Shown: positions 1 through 10,160 of the stretch, in pieces
Layout: every line of letters begins with the position of its first letter
How positions within the stretch are numbered: position 1 is the stretch's first letter
Source: Lichtheimia corymbifera B2541
Lineage: Eukaryota > Mucoromycota > Mucoromycetes > Mucorales > Lichtheimiaceae
Direction: 5' to 3'
Assembly: GCA_000697475.1 (NCBI GenBank)
Contig: JNEU01000848.1
Span: 1-32,191 of the forward strand
Length of the DNA stretch: 32,191 nucleotides
Made by a program: the position numbers and the translations under genes
Notes under the pieces: generated by a model
The model's input: only the letters and a program-made list of their open reading frames with translations
Told to the model about the DNA's origin: nothing
Databases searched by the model: none

Positions 1-7
1 TTCCAAT

Positions 8-359
8 GCATACATTGGCAGCTAACATGTACTTTTTCTCATTCCCAGCTTTTGCCCCATCCACGTGATGGAAATGATGCACCTGCCCCAGACATTCATC
101 TCCATCATTCATCTTTCTTGATCCGAGCTGATTTGACCGAGTTACGCTCAAACAAAGAGCATATCAGCCCATACATGCACCATTCACTATCTACCTCAAC
201 TGATGTCTCTTTATTTAAGCGTAACTCAGCCAAATCAGCTCGGATCAAGGTAATTGAATCATGGAAATGCTCGATTGGAGCAGGCGCATCATTCCCATCA
301 AGTGGATTGTGCAAAAGTTGAGAATGGAAAAAAAGTGCATGTTAGCTGATAATGTATGC
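8..359. repeat. Foldback (inverted-repeat, MITE-like) element
   Basis: Two long arms, about 8-160 and 207-359, are imperfect reverse complements separated by a ~46-bp spacer. The outer ends match as GCATAC (8-13) against GTATGC (354-359), followed by shared CAGCTAACATG, ACTTTTT and, further in, CTTGATCCGAGCTGATTTG blocks. Because of the symmetry, the two strands encode near-identical short peptides (both contain DGNDAPAP and LIRADL), which is a product of the palindrome and not a sign of genes. No transposase is present. The left flank is only seven bases, so a target-site duplication cannot be judged. The transcript would fold into a long hairpin. The repeat is seen directly; the transposon origin is inferred. 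Confidence 0.8.
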
Positions 360-1370
360 CCGTTATTGAATGGTCCATTAACTATCATGCATTTGCCCTT
401 TCTGTTCATACCAAGGAGATGTGCTACATAAACACGCCCCTCTGCATCTTTGGCTCTATTAGAGTCAAGCTACTTGACAATCAACAAAGACCACTTTCCA
501 TATAGCATCACGCTGATAGCATATGTAAAAACACAAGAGATGTCTGTATCTCTAAACGTTACAATGAAACGTGGGTATTCTTTTTACATTCATACCTCTG
601 ATCACCTTTATCATCATCAATTATGAAGCCAAGTACATAACGTTCATCCTGCACAATGAGCTAATAGTATGATACTCGAACAATTATGCTGAAGTCAGTG
701 CTCATTTAATTGAAGTCGAAGAATTGGCATGATAATTTGATATCTACCAAGTCAATAAGGTAAAGGAACAGTCTTGGAAGTTGGAAATAAGGCAGGAGCG
801 TATCACAGAGAGTATCCTTGTTTGCTGTTGTCATAAACATCCATCCATGATCGTTAACTAGCTGCTGCGTGCATCGGCTCGAGGATATCACCTTGGCAAT
901 GCATTAGAGCATCCGTCGTATCTTCCAACATCGAAATATAGCTATTAGAATACTGTTAGTGATACTGCATGATGTTTCGCGATGATAAATATAGAATGAT
1001 AAGGTGGCAAATTAGCTTCCATGGTAACCATGTACTGACAAGGATGGCCACGCGAAGGCTTTGCCGTCATCCTCACCCCTACGGTGCACCAAGCCGGATA
1101 GCGGGGGCTGCCATTGTAAACAACAGCATTTTCCATTATAGGTGCTGCTCGAGCCAACATGTTCGGTCTGATAAAAGGACACAATAGCATCCCATGCCCA
1201 CAGAAGCCGACCCATAAGAGCAAAAAGCAATACATGATCCCATATCTACCACAAGATTACCGAGTGACAGTCTGACTTCCAACGGCTAAGGCAGTAATCC
1301 TCAAATGCAATTGGTAGGGCCAAGATAGGGCTGACCACACTGTTGCATGCAAATCATAGCTGCCAACGAT
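360..1370. other. Gene-free stretch
   Basis: I see no supportable gene, RNA or clear repeat here. Open frames are short, have no recognisable domain and overlap on both strands (for example around 945-1235). It lies between the foldback element and the diverged repeat array. Confidence 0.5.
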
Positions 1371-1373
1371 GCT

Positions 1374-1990
1374 TCACAAGGCACCATCCCGTTCTACCCA
1401 TAGCAAATAAACATTCGCCATATCAGTAGCTGCTGCCATCAAGCGACCTTTTTGGGTTGGCGTCATCAGAGACACATCATGCACTGCAACAAATAAATCC
1501 GGTCTTGAGGAAATAGCATACGCGAGAATATGACTTGCTGAGAGAACCTCCAAGGTATCCACACAGGTACTTGAGAAATGATATACGCCACAGCACCGAT
1601 AAGAAACATTGCCCAAAACATCCACCAATAAAGAGACGCCTTGCAGGTACGATAGATGATTTGCAAAACCATAGAAACGGTATCCTTGACAGCCACAACC
1701 ATAAACTGATCCAATAGAGATCGCTTGCTTGCTTCTGACACCAAGCCAAATGTTGATCTTCGTCTTTCACAGCAATAGGACTTGGCTCTGACACCTCCAG
1801 GGAGAACAAATAGACCTTCATGGCACCAAAGAGTATGTAAAAATATGCCGTGATGGAATGATCGACCTATGAATGCGCATATGACTAGTTTATCTTTGAG
1901 ATAGAGGTAACAATACTTAGCCAAGGCCATATGGTAATATAGAATGCTTGATGCCGGATTCCTTGCTACAGAGACGTCCATGCAATAAAC
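1374..1990 (-). other. Possible decayed coding remnant
   Basis: On the minus strand a 171-codon frame includes an aromatic, membrane-like stretch (around MVLQIIYRTCKASLYWWMFW). The overlapping frame that ends at 1374 finishes in a hydrophilic, protein-like tail containing VSLMTPTQKGRLMAAATDM. The two could join only through a frameshift or an intron, and I recognise no family. The segment runs into the tandem array that begins near 1824. It could be a pseudogene, a lineage-specific gene, or chance open frames. Low confidence. Confidence 0.2.
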
Positions 1991-3940
1991 GATTGCTGAT
2001 AGCCGCTTTCAAGAGGAAGGAGTGTTGCTTGATGACGGCTGCCTTGGGTGCTCGATAGTCGTTGATAACACCAAAAGACACACACATAATTGTAGATTGT
2101 TGCTGATGTGACACACCCATAAAGATGTACGCTGCAGGGTGCTCTTGATGAAATTAATTGGCCAATGATGAAAATCCACAGAGAATCGAGTAAATGTTGC
2201 TGACACTGAAGGTATGGATTCTGTTGCTCATGGTTGCTGCTTTTTGTGCTGGTTGCTGATATGATCCACCGATAACATGCATGCGTAGCTGAATATCCAT
2301 CAAAAGAATTGTCGACCATCAGAACCACAATCGGACGAGATGAACCTTGACGACATCGAAAGATATAGGAGTTGTTGCTTGTTGTTGCAGATGCACACAA
2401 AGGAAATGTCCAAGACCCCAGTGATATAACCAAGGAAACGTCTTCTTGATCCTGTCATTACATATCTTGTATTGTAAGTGCACTTGCATGCGGCACACCC
2501 CATAATGAACACTCTTACCTTGTGGAACTTCTCAAGAGCGCCCTTCCGTGAAATAAGAACCGCATCTCCATTCCATCCCATTTTTGCGTTGATGCTGGTT
2601 CATTGTAGAGCTTGTTAATTGATGGCACTTGTATATGTATCCGAGCTGTACATACCAGTGAATCTCCAAAGGAAGGGGGCGATACTTGACGACGAATGCC
2701 TTAGCGGTCAATAAACCTTGAAAGCACCAAAAAGGCACGTAACCATCGTTGCCTGCTGCTGATGTGACACACCTGTAAGATAAGTGCGCTGCTGAATGCT
2801 CTTGAAACCAATTGCCCAATAGCCAGAACCACCAGAGATCAAAAGCTTGCGACACCAGAGGTATGCAAGTTGTTCCTTGTTGTTGACGTGATCAATCCAT
2901 AAGAAACCTTCATTTCAGAATGTCCATTAAATTGCCGATAGCCAGAAGCACCAGATCATGGGATAAAGCTTGAGATGACACCAACGATATGGATGCTGTT
3001 GCTTGTTGCTGATACAATCCACTCACACGAGGCGTGCATTGGCTGATACTCTTCAGAGAAATCGCCCGTTGCTTGGCAACCAACCACCAGAAATAGAACG
3101 GAGATGGACGACACCAAAAGATATACACACTGTTCCCCACGGCTAACATGGTTCATCTACATATTAAAGATGTATGGTAAACGAAGTTTTCCAATCCCAT
3201 CCAACAATACTTAGCAATCATAGCTGTGCCCTTGCACCAAAAGACAAGTAGCTCCCTGCAGTGGTCCCTCTAAATAATAGTAGACGTTTCAGCAAAGTTT
3301 TCCGCAAAGCATCAGAATCACAAATACCTGAATCACACAATCATCACGCAGACTTGGAACCAAATAGACCATCAGGATGTAGACGTAATAATAAAACCAC
3401 ACAGCCCAGGAATGAAGCATACGCACTGCCTTCTAGCCTCCGGAGGAACGTGGAATCAAAACGCCGGTTTCAGGTGACCCATATGAGCCCCTCCCCAGCT
3501 GACTTATCAACCACTTGCCGTGGGTCCAGCCACGTTGCCATGAAGATAACCACCATCTCTCCAAGTCGAGTAAAGTATAGCCCGGCAATGGGTGGAGCAT
3601 ATACTTTGTTCTCCAATAACGATCAGGGGATGCATTTTTAAACCGAAGTCGCACCGTGAGCCGTACATGATTTCCGCTAACGCGCAATGGCCTTCCCCCT
3701 TAAGACAGTACACTCCATCCCTCGACGTGCTGCTGTGATAATAATAGTATCGCCGAAAGAGACTCTGCCACTGTATGGCGTTTGGTAAGTTCACTTGATC
3801 CAACCAATCCCAGAATGATGCACCGTACCTCTAGGTATTGCCAATACCATTTCTTGATGCTTGCAAACAACCTTGTATCCATCCGATCCAGTATGTGCTG
3901 CTGCTGTTTCCCTGTATGACACGTTAATTAAGTGGTCTTG
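1824..3940. repeat. Array of highly diverged ~120-150 bp tandem repeats
   Basis: Several anchor words recur at roughly regular spacing. CACCAAA(A) occurs at 1824, 2069, 2725, 3112 and 3235. A GCTGATGTGACAC-like word occurs at 2103, 2255, 2763, 2884 and 3005, with 121-bp steps in the best-preserved part and a weaker match near 3890. Words such as AGCCAGAAGCACCAGA and TTGCTTGTTGCTGAT sit between the anchors. Translating the minus strand gives related peptides in several copies (FWCYQ / FWCFQ / FWCRP; CVTSAT / CVTSAA), but with stops and shifts. Identity is low, so the exact boundaries and unit length are approximate. No conserved gene is visible. Confidence 0.55.
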
Positions 3941-4452
3941 CACTTTAGATCCAACACCATGCATACCATTGAGCCAACCATATAACGTTCTTGCTTTGAG
4001 ATTCATATCTTGATGCTGCCAAAGGTACCGTCATCCAACGTATCCATGCTACCATGAGCACATGGTGAGATAACAAGGAAACCAATCTAAACGCGTCTTC
4101 TTGTCAACATACCCAAAGACGGCAATGTAAAGACTTCTTGGTGTGGACACCTTGGGAATGAACACACGACACCCCATTAGATCTTGTATAAACAAGAGAA
4201 CAGTAATCTACACGTAAACTTTAGTGCCACGATGTCCAACTTGAATAATAAAAGAGCTGCAGCGATCGACTGTACCTTTTGCAATGGAATGGAAGCTTAA
4301 GTCATGGGTAGATCGCCCCCTACTTGTTGTAGCTGAAAGAGCCGTCATTGACCACCTGTTCACCCAGTTGAGGCTGCACAATGAAAGGAATGGGAGGCGT
4401 TAATGCGTTGTAGGTGGGGAATGGAGACACCTCTTACCTTGCATTGTGAAGT
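3941..4452. other. Gene-free stretch
   Basis: There is no convincing coding frame, RNA gene or strong repeat between the diverged array and the 4.45-kb direct repeat. The short open frames here lack domains and start context. Confidence 0.45.
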
Positions 4453-4585
4453 GGGAGTGAAGAAGGGGCTCTTTGCCGTTCCTCTCAGTGTTCCCAATTT
4501 GTGCACAACACCCCACCCCGCTTGCTACAGTTGCTGTTATGAATATGCCCCTCAACAATAGCCTCCACACTTGGGTCAATAATAA
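4453..4585. repeat. Direct repeat, copy A
   Basis: This ~130-bp segment is repeated at 4941-5070 in the same orientation. Shared landmarks in order are GGAGTGAAGAAGG, GCTCTTT, TTTGTGCAC, CCGCTTGCTACAGTT, CCTCAACAATA and a final TGG(G/A)TCA..TAAC. The copies differ by substitutions and small indels, so this is an old duplication. No coding function is apparent. Confidence 0.7.
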
Positions 4586-4810
4586 CAACCACTGAATACA
4601 TACCTTGTAATAAAGCTATGCATACATTTTTTCACTGTGGCGGGATTGGCGTCTATCAAGTCCGTGCACATCAATGCAGATCGACAGCTCCTGGATTTGT
4701 GCAACCAATCTATGATTGACTCGCCTACCAAACATGCAAAATATCTCTGTATAAATTCATTGTCATTTTCTTTGTCATTGTCATACTACACACGCCTTCA
4801 TTATGTGACG

Positions 4811-4940
4811 CCCCATAACCTTGAGATTACCCTTCTCAAACTTGAAACTTTCAGACAACGTGCTCTAGGACATGCTGATCAATTTGTCATAGTAAAAACC
4901 TCACGCTTCATTTGAAAATCTTGAACGGGAGGATGTAATA
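4811..4940 (+). repeat. Interspersed repeat unit related to the 31.6-32.2 kb tandem array
   Basis: The landmarks CTTGAAACTTTCA, CATGCTGATCAA, CTTCATTTGAAAAT and GGGAGG occur in the same order and spacing as in the units near the right end of the window. Read on the plus strand, the unit encodes LKLETF...HADQ, matching the peptide seen in the other copies. It abuts direct-repeat copy B, giving a composite repeat. Confidence 0.7.
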
Positions 4941-5070
4941 TGGAGTGAAGAAGGAGCTCTTTATCGCTCCTTGATTGCTCCCGATTTGTGCACTCCACGC
5001 CACCCTACGCCGCTTGCTACAGTTACTGCACCTCAACAATATCCTATACACCTGGATCACTAGTAACGGT
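4941..5070. repeat. Direct repeat, copy B
   Basis: Second copy of the 4453-4585 sequence, in the same orientation, with the same landmark order (TGGAGTGAAGAAGG, CCGCTTGCTACAGTT, CCTCAACAATA). It begins exactly where the 4811-4940 repeat unit ends. Confidence 0.7.
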
Positions 5071-5738
5071 CGCAATTCAAAAAACATTGCTAGGTCGTTG
5101 GTATCGCTTTACTTGGATCTTCATCCGACAAAAGCAAGGTATATCGATCGGAATGAATCATCTGCAATTTGGAGCGCGTTTTATGCATGCATTAGTTCAT
5201 GCATCTTCTGCATAGGTATAAAACGAAGGTCGTGCTCTAACAGCAGCACCATTAGACACCCATCGTAGTCTTCCAACATGTGTACATAAGCATGCAGTTT
5301 CTGAATAATGGTCATCTTATTTCAGGGATATGTGCTTTAGCACATGCTGAGTCGTAATGCGGATCATAACGATGATTGAAAAGACTAATGGCACAGGGTC
5401 CCTACTCTGCAGGCCAAGTATAAAAGATTTTCCGCGGATTTCTCCGGTTGATTCTTGATGACCAAGGTAACGGTGGGTGCCGTAAATACGTGTTACCTTG
5501 CACAGGCTCAGCATTGATGAGTCAACGTTTCATGATTTTCGAGATCCATTATGCCGGTTGGTGAGTTAGGATGTCTATGCGCTTTGACAGGTGAAATCAC
5601 TGGCTACCCCTTACAAAAGGGGTAAATATATCCCAATCGGATAAGGCTCCGAATAGCTGGAATAAAAAAGCAGCGTCCTTTTTCCGATGATTTAAATCCA
5701 CACACCGTCTCGCTTCTTCTTCCCAAACAGCACATATC
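5071..5738. other. Intergenic region upstream of the MFS gene
   Basis: No gene is seen. The region serves as the 5' flank of the transporter. It holds a TGAGTCA site at 5518-5524, an AT-rich TAAATATA word near 5622 and a CCAAT word near 5633, which are ordinary promoter candidates. Confidence 0.5.
5518..5524. promoter_or_regulatory. AP-1/Gcn4-type site TGAGTCA
   Basis: This is an exact TGASTCA heptamer 215 bp upstream of the transporter ATG. The motif is bound by Gcn4-, Yap- and AP-1-type bZIP factors in fungi. The match is exact, but by chance about four such heptamers are expected in a window of this size, so function is only a possibility. Confidence 0.3.
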
Positions 5739-7789
5739 ATGGCTGTTGATCCACAGGTGCCGTCATTCGATACCCAAGGCACCATAGAAGTACAAGATAC
5801 AGCAAACAATCAACCACAATCTAGGCAAGGACAATCCAATGAGAATGAAAGAGACGTCGAGGCCAGCACCATGGTCAAAACAATGACACAATCGTCCTTG
5901 AATGAGCCGTATTCTGTATTTTCAAAATCAAAAAAGCTCACCATTGTCGCCATCAGCTCTACTGCCGGTATCTTGTCAACAATTTCGGCCAATATCTATT
6001 TTCCTGCATTGACGATTATCGAGAAGGTAATGATGTCAATCACTTAAAAGATGATATATGGCTTGTGAGTGGATGATAAACGATCAAAGCAAGCTTACAA
6101 TCACAGATGTCATAATAGGATTTGCACACAACTACTGAGCTGGTGAATTTGACTGTGACAGTCTACATGATATTCCAAGGCATCTCACCTGCGTTTTGGG
6201 GTTCGCTCTCCGATGCATGGGGTCGGCGGCCAGTATATCTCTCAACGATCGTGGTCTATATGGGCAGCTGTATTGGCCTTGCACTTGCACCTTCATATGC
6301 AGCATTATTAGTGCTTCGCATGCTACAAGCATTTGGATCAAGTTCTGTTATTGCTATTGGTATGTTTCCCGTCATTTTCATCTTTCATGAGTTATTCGAA
6401 AGTGCAGTAGTTAGTCTCGATGCTAATCATGCATAAACATCACATACATAGGTGCCGGTGTGATTAGCGACATTGCATCTCCTTCAGAGTAAGAATTCAA
6501 TGAAGAAAGGAGTGATAGGTGTACTTGTGAAACTCATCCGTGGCATCCTGGCATTTAGGCGAGGCACATATAGTGGCATTTTCTCATGCATGCAAATGCT
6601 TGGACCTGTTCTTGGACCTATTTTAGGAGGTGTCATTTCGCAAGCAGTATCATGGCGATGGATCTTTTGGTTGCTTTTGATCATTTCAGGTGTCATGGTC
6701 ACTGTTATCTTTTTCTTTCTTCCTGAAACATTGCGGTCTTTGGTCGGCAACGGCAGCGGCTATGCAAATCCAACACCTGTTCAATGGCTACAACGCCGAA
6801 TGAATAAGCGTGGCCGTCGCCAGTCATGTGATACGGCTCGTGATCCTGTGCAGTTGCCCAACACTTTGAAATTGGCTAAGGTCGCAACACAAAGCTCGAT
6901 TGCTCGCATGAAAAAAGTTCCCAATCCGCTACGCCCTTTATCTTTTTTACTACAACCCGATGTTGCTGCAGCCTTGACCTATAATGCTTTGCATTATGCG
7001 GTCTATTATTGCTACCTCACATCGCTTCCCAGCTTGTTTTCCCAACTGTATGGCCTCAACCAGCTGCAGCAAGGGCTCTGTTTCATCGTTCAAGGTGTTG
7101 GATGTATATCGGGATCACTGGTTGAAGGTCGCATTCTTGATCGTGATTTCCGTATCATTGCAAAGAGAGTTGGGCAAAATGTGAGCCGTAGTCGTTTACC
7201 ATTAGACTTCCCTATTTTCAAGGCGCGATTACGCACAGCATGGGTCCACGCGCTGCTATTTCAACTGGTCACTATTGCTTATGGCTGGTCCTTGTACGCT
7301 AACGCACATATGGCCGTCCCGTTGGTGCTTCAATTCATCAGTAAGGCTTATGAAAATAGGTGAAATGCTAAGCAGGTGATTTATTGTGCTTTTTCTACAG
7401 CTGGCTTCACCATAACATCTTTATTCAATGTATTTCAAACCATGATGATCGATTTGTTCCCCGGTAAAGGTGCATCAGTCACAGCATCCAACAACCTCGT
7501 TCGCTGTCTCCTTGGGTAAGTGTGCCTCTGAAAATATACATGGGGTGCGAAATGAGAGAAAGGGAAGCGAGTGATACATGATTTCTGATACCACTATTGT
7601 GACAACAGGGCAGCTGCCACCGTAGCAATTGAGCCTGGTATCCAAGGTGTTGGTGTCGGGTGGATCTTCACCATACTTGGCCTTATCTTGGTTGCCTCCA
7701 ATTCGTTGCTTGTGTTACTAATCAGATACGGCACAACTTGGCGTACTAGACGTGCCCACAAGAACGCATCCTCAAATGAAAAGCACTAA
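5739..7789 (+). CDS. MFS drug:H+ antiporter, DHA1 family (Qdr/Aqr1-like)
   Basis: Predicted to export small toxic compounds or metabolites across the plasma membrane by proton antiport. Six exons join in frame (5739-6026, 6119-6359, 6452-6488, 6559-7340, 7401-7515, 7609-7789) to give about 547 residues, the usual size for fungal DHA1 proteins. After a hydrophilic N-terminus of about 68 residues, the first membrane segments lead to [13 protein letters not shown] and the family motif [12 protein letters not shown] (residues 124-134). SPSERGTYSG and [10 protein letters not shown] (about 204-213, antiporter motif C) follow, created precisely by the splices at 6488/6559. A long cytoplasmic loop precedes the C-terminal half, and the tail is basic ([13 protein letters not shown]). 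The start is the first ATG of the exon and has a hydrophilic leader. The substrate cannot be deduced. Confidence 0.93.
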
Positions 7790-7814
7790 TATTAGAGCTC
7801 CATTCACCTCCATC

Positions 7815-8136
7815 ATGTCTTATTTGACGTTCTGTAGAACATATACCTATTGCATCTACTACTACAGCTGTATTATTATTACTTCCTATCAACGATAGTA
7901 AAAGTTCCTTGACGGAATTCTCAGCTATTAGAAACATTAGTCGTGGGTCGACATTCTCTGGTGATCTATACATTCCTCAGCATTGTGGTATTACTGGTAT
8001 GCTTTATGGTACCGTGAAAATGGACGGGTCGTGCATATCAATGATGCGAATCATTCTTGGTAATACTGCATACGTTTTATTTGAAGACATGACTGTTTAT
8101 CCCAATGGTGCAATCCAAACGAGGATAGCAATATGA
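7815..8136 (+). CDS. Tentative bactofilin-like short ORF
   Basis: An open frame running to TGA at 8134-8136 encodes ISRGSTFSGDLYIPQHCGIT followed by GMLYGTVKM and, near the end, MTVYPNGAIQTRIAI. The spacing of glycines and hydrophobic residues (GDL..., ITG.LYG.V, then ..VYP.GAIQ) resembles the short beta-helix repeats of bactofilins, which are polymer-forming cytoskeletal proteins. No ATG opens this frame. One in-frame solution joins ATG at 7815-7833 to 7925-8136 through a 91-nt GT-AG intron, giving about 76 residues, but the donor (GTAGAA) is weak. It lies only 25 bp after the transporter stop, so it may instead be a gene fragment or 3'-UTR sequence. The family call is pattern recognition only. 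Confidence 0.35.
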
Positions 8137-8604
8137 TGAACAATCGGTGTGGGTTGAAAAAGTATTGGATATTGGATGCTGACAACATAAGTACAAAAGA
8201 CATTGAAAGATGGAGCAAAGTAAATATAATACAGAGTTGACTACGCAAACTCGATGGATCATAGCAATGAATAGGGTAGGAGGTATAGCGAATGATAGAT
8301 AGGTATAAGGAGAATGTGAGGAGAATATCAAAAGTCGACCGTTCCGACCAACCACATAATAATAGGTGAAACAAGAGATGTCGTGTAGGTGCGTTTAAAC
8401 GCATATGTACATAAAAGGGCGGGTATTTTGTGAGAATGAGCAGTACAATGAATAATAAGATATAAGCATAGGGAGGGAGGAGAAGAGAGCGAAATAAGTT
8501 GGGTGAGATCAAGTCATGCAGATTTGCTTAGATGTGAAGGATAGCGAAGAAAGGAAAGTGTGATCGGAGAAGGTTGAAAAATAAAGATGTGTCATGCACA
8601 CAAG
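8137..8604. other. Intergenic region downstream of the bHLH gene
   Basis: Purine-rich on the plus strand (for example GGGAGGGAGGAGAAGAGAG near 8471). The minus strand therefore shows long hydrophobic open frames, which I treat as compositional artefacts. It probably contains the 3' untranslated region of the bHLH gene. Confidence 0.5.
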
Positions 8605-10016
8605 CTAATGCTGTGTGGCGTTGTTACTTGCGCCGGTGATGGGACGTGTGGTATCAACCTTGAATACATAATCAGAAGAAGAGACCGAAATGGGTGAACG
8701 AGTAACCTTGCCCATATAATCGAGCGTATTGTCTATGTTGATATCATTATAAGTTTAAAGTGCTTTGAATCGAGAAAAGGCTCCTACTTACTCGTTGCAA
8801 AAGCATTGGTATTTGTTAGGTCCAGCTCGTCTGGATGAGCACTGCTGTGATCATCGTCACTGTCATTGGTCGCTGTTGTACCAGTTGTTGTAGCTTGGTT
8901 GTGCTCGGGATAATGGCCAAACATGACGTCGTTTAAAGGGGTGATATCTACGCCATATGTGTCGAACAAGCGGTTGTTTGTAACATCAAGTCCTGTAGTA
9001 GGTGGCAAGTTTGGGCTTGTGTCATCCAATGGAAGCTCCAATGATGGGCACGACGATGATGTAAGGCTACTTCCAGGCACGTTGGGTGATGATGTTGTGC
9101 TGGTAGGCTGATTCAGCTCCAATTTAAGATCATCATTTTCATCTCCCTTCTCGCTCGTATCAGTGCGTTTATGGCCAGGATATAGCTGTTGCATCAAGTC
9201 ATCGTGCTCCTCTCGCAACTTTCGGATCTCGGTCAAGAATCGCTCCTCTTTCTGCATCGTGCTACGTACTATTAAGGCATGTCAATAAGCATGGTTTAGT
9301 GTAATTAATTCTTTGCTCACATACCGAAATCAAGAGTGCGTTCAATGATGGTTCCTTTCGATGGACGACGATCATTTTGTAGGTTGGGTAGAGAATGGGC
9401 CAATTGCTGGAATTTGGTGTTGAGATTTTCTCGGCGTGCACGCTCAATAGCATTATGCTCGGCACGTCTTTCGGCTTTGGTTTGCATCCTATATGCACAT
9501 TTAGGTTTGTAATTAGAATATGCTCTGATGCAGGGCATCTTCTTTTGCTTCGGCTTACACGTGGTAACGCACGTAAACGCACACACACATGTAAGGCGCA
9601 TAAAGTAATGTGCACTCACCTTTTACCTGGCGACGTGGGTGAATCAATTTGGTAATGCTGTTGATAAGCCATCACTATGCAGATTTAAGACAATGATGAG
9701 TAAATGATGGTGCATGGCAAACAATGAAAAAGGAACAATGATGCATACATTGTTGGTGATAAATGGCTTGTTGTTGCTGAAACATGGCATGCTGCTGCAA
9801 TTGCTGAAGCCGACGAGTTTGCTCTTCATGTTGTTGTGGGAATATATGCATGTGCTGCGAATAATGGTTCATATGGGGATATGGGTGATGGTGGTGACGT
9901 TGCGCAGGTGTTGGTGGACTTGCCACAGGTGAGACCATGCTGCTGTAATAAATGGGAGCGGCAGGATCAAACGCAGGATATGCCTGGGTGATGAATTGTT
10001 GTTGGGGCTGTGCCAT
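8605..10016 (-). CDS. bHLH transcription factor (E-box-binding class)
   Basis: A nuclear DNA-binding regulator. Five exons (10016-9749, 9674-9620, 9488-9325, 9268-8792, 8732-8605) give about 363 residues. The N-terminus is rich in Gln, His and Pro, typical of an activation region. The basic helix-loop-helix spans about residues 112-170. The basic region AEHNAIERARREN has the diagnostic His119, Glu123 and Arg127 that contact CACGTG/CANNTG E-boxes. Helix 1 is LNTKFQQLAHSLPNL, the loop carries RRPSKG, and helix 2 is TIIERTLDFV. Helix 2 continues into a charged, coiled-coil-like extension (QKEERFLTEIRKLREEHDDL), suggesting dimerisation. The C-terminus is Ser/Thr/Asp-rich. The ATG at 10016 is preferred to an in-frame ATG at 10127, which would add a hydrophobic segment and lies where transcription should start. 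Orthology to a named factor cannot be fixed. Confidence 0.92.
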
Positions 10017-10150
10017 CGAGTATAGGAGAGAATGGAGATAAACAAAGAATAAAATAAGGGTAACGCGTAAGATGAGGGTGAATAGGTGTGTCTTTGTGTG
10101 CGGATAGGTGGAGGTTTGGGAGACCAAAGCACGACCAAAGATGGGTGCTT

Positions 10151-10160
10151 ATATATAAAA
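10151..10160 (-). promoter_or_regulatory. TATA box of the bHLH gene
   Basis: On the minus strand this reads TTTTATATAT, and continues into AAG. It lies about 135 nt upstream of the chosen ATG. It is the strongest TATA-like sequence in the flank and would place transcription start near 10120-10130. Confidence 0.55.

Noticed and set aside
8051..8512. 153-codon hydrophobic minus-strand ORF
   Set aside because: It arises from a purine-rich plus strand, lacks any motif, and overlaps the bactofilin-like frame and the bHLH 3' flank.
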